Of a stretch of 5,539 nucleotides of DNA, positions 4,961 to 5,539 are shown one piece after another; position 1 is the stretch's first letter, and each line of letters starts with the position of its first letter. The stretch is from NCBI GenBank assembly GCA_019661845.1, contig JAIFWL010000027.1, positions 1-5,539 on the forward strand, in the 5' to 3' direction. The stretch comes from Candidatus Parcubacteria bacterium (GTDB taxonomy: Bacteria > Patescibacteriota > Minisyncoccia > Phycocordibacterales > Zambryskibacteraceae). A program made the position numbers and the translations under genes. The notes under the pieces were generated by a model. That model worked only from the letters and a program-made list of their open reading frames with translations. It had not been told where the DNA came from and ran no database searches.

Positions 4961-5539
4961 TTTAATTCTTTAATTTCATTAATAACTTCTTCCACATCCA
5001 CACCACCACCTAGAACTTTCTTAAGTATATCTGGATTTGAAGCGATGTTGGAGCATAAGACGACCCCATTTGTGAGTAAGGTCTTCTTATTATCTTCCGA
5101 GAGGGCGGTGAGACAGGTGATAGGGTGAAGTCTCTCCTCTTCAATCATATCTTGTAGATTACCCTTCTCTGGATAGTTCCAGCCGATGAGTGTCATGTTC
5201 TTACACTCAGCGTAGTGAATGGCTGTCGAGGAGAACTTGGTATTGGTAATGAGCCAGTTATCTGTTACTGGCCTATCCTTGCCACCGTAGTTATAGACAT
5301 TCTCTTTCAAATCGTCGAAGCGAGCCTTCACATACAAGACCACCTTGAGGTCACTCTTGATACCGAGCTCGTTGTGGAACTTGGCTTCAACCATGATTAA
5401 CTTCTTCTCATTATAAGCGACCACATCCACCTCGTGTGGCACACAGCCACCAAGGACCACCTGACGAGTGAGACTCTCATAACCTTGTGCCTTCAAGATC
5501 TCTGCGACGAAGTCTTCGAAAGGAAAGCCCGATGGCCCC
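4957..5539 (-). CDS. Mrr-like restriction-endonuclease-fold protein, C-terminal part (probable ATP-cone nuclease)
   Basis: The frame enters from the right edge at 5538 and runs 193 residues to a TGA at 4959-4957; the true start is outside the window. A TTG at 5496 is only an internal Leu. FPFEDFVAEILKAQGYES (visible residues 5-22) is the usual opening of an Mrr_cat domain. The PD-(D/E)xK site is visible as HEVD (D38) and VEAKFHN (E51, K53), with Ala where many relatives have Cys (ECK). KVVLYVKARFDDL follows. A second part contains LITNTKFSSTAIHYAE, LIGWNYP and LHPITCLTALS, then a Leu- and Val-rich helical end. In the family I recall, an N-terminal ATP-cone precedes this nuclease domain, but that part is not visible here. 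Whether it cuts foreign DNA or acts in repair is unknown. It overlaps the mgtC start by 4 bases. Confidence 0.8.
   Translation of the reverse strand, partial: GPSGFPFEDFVAEILKAQGYESLTRQVVLGGCVPHEVDVVAYNEKKLIMVEAKFHNELGIKSDLKVVLYVKARFDDLKENVYNYGGKDRPVTDNWLITNTKFSSTAIHYAECKNMTLIGWNYPEKGNLQDMIEEERLHPITCLTALSEDNKKTLLTNGVVLCSNIASNPDILKKVLGGGVDVEEVINEIKELK

Overview
The window looks like chromosomal DNA of a Candidate Phyla Radiation bacterium (Candidatus Patescibacteria, probably the Parcubacteria group). This is an inference from several traits seen together: a very short alanyl-tRNA synthetase, a uracil-DNA glycosylase with no cysteine, an IF-1 tail of the PYGGK type, an ATP-cone/Mrr-type nuclease of the kind found in that group, and a long membrane-anchored protein of a family I associate with these genomes. 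Stops used are TAA, TAG and TGA. One TGA ends the nuclease gene in an ATGA overlap, so UGA is not recoded here. Every supported gene is on the minus strand, so the window is described in transcription order, from high to low coordinates.

Right part (5539-3899): the 3' end of an Mrr-like nuclease gene overlaps by 4 bases (ATGA) an MgtC/SapB-family membrane protein gene. That gene lies 4 bases ahead of a family 4-like uracil-DNA glycosylase gene. The tight packing points to one transcript. A small zinc-ribbon gene follows with its own candidate promoter and the only textbook Shine-Dalgarno in the window. A strong intrinsic terminator at about 3556-3598 closes this unit.

Middle (3545-1884): alaS stands alone, with an extended -10 promoter placed so that the mRNA should be leaderless. 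The enzyme keeps the catalytic, tRNA-recognition and editing parts but lacks the linking beta-barrel and the C-terminal C-Ala region. A perfect 11-bp hairpin lies just after the gene.

Left part (1881-1): a second leaderless-type promoter starts a unit that runs from a 441-residue membrane-anchored protein of unknown role to infA, rpmJ and rpsM, the last cut by the window edge. The infA-rpmJ-rpsM order is the classical ribosomal-protein (alpha operon) order. infA is the main oddity: it encodes only 46 residues, with a good IF-1 start and a good IF-1 end in one frame but about 26 central residues missing.

No RNA genes, insertion sequences, CRISPR arrays, attachment sites or origins were seen. 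No gene-free stretch exceeds about 100 bases. The most interesting points are the internally deleted IF-1, the glycosylase without its Fe-S ligands, the doubly reduced AlaRS, and two promoters with identical -10-to-ATG spacing.
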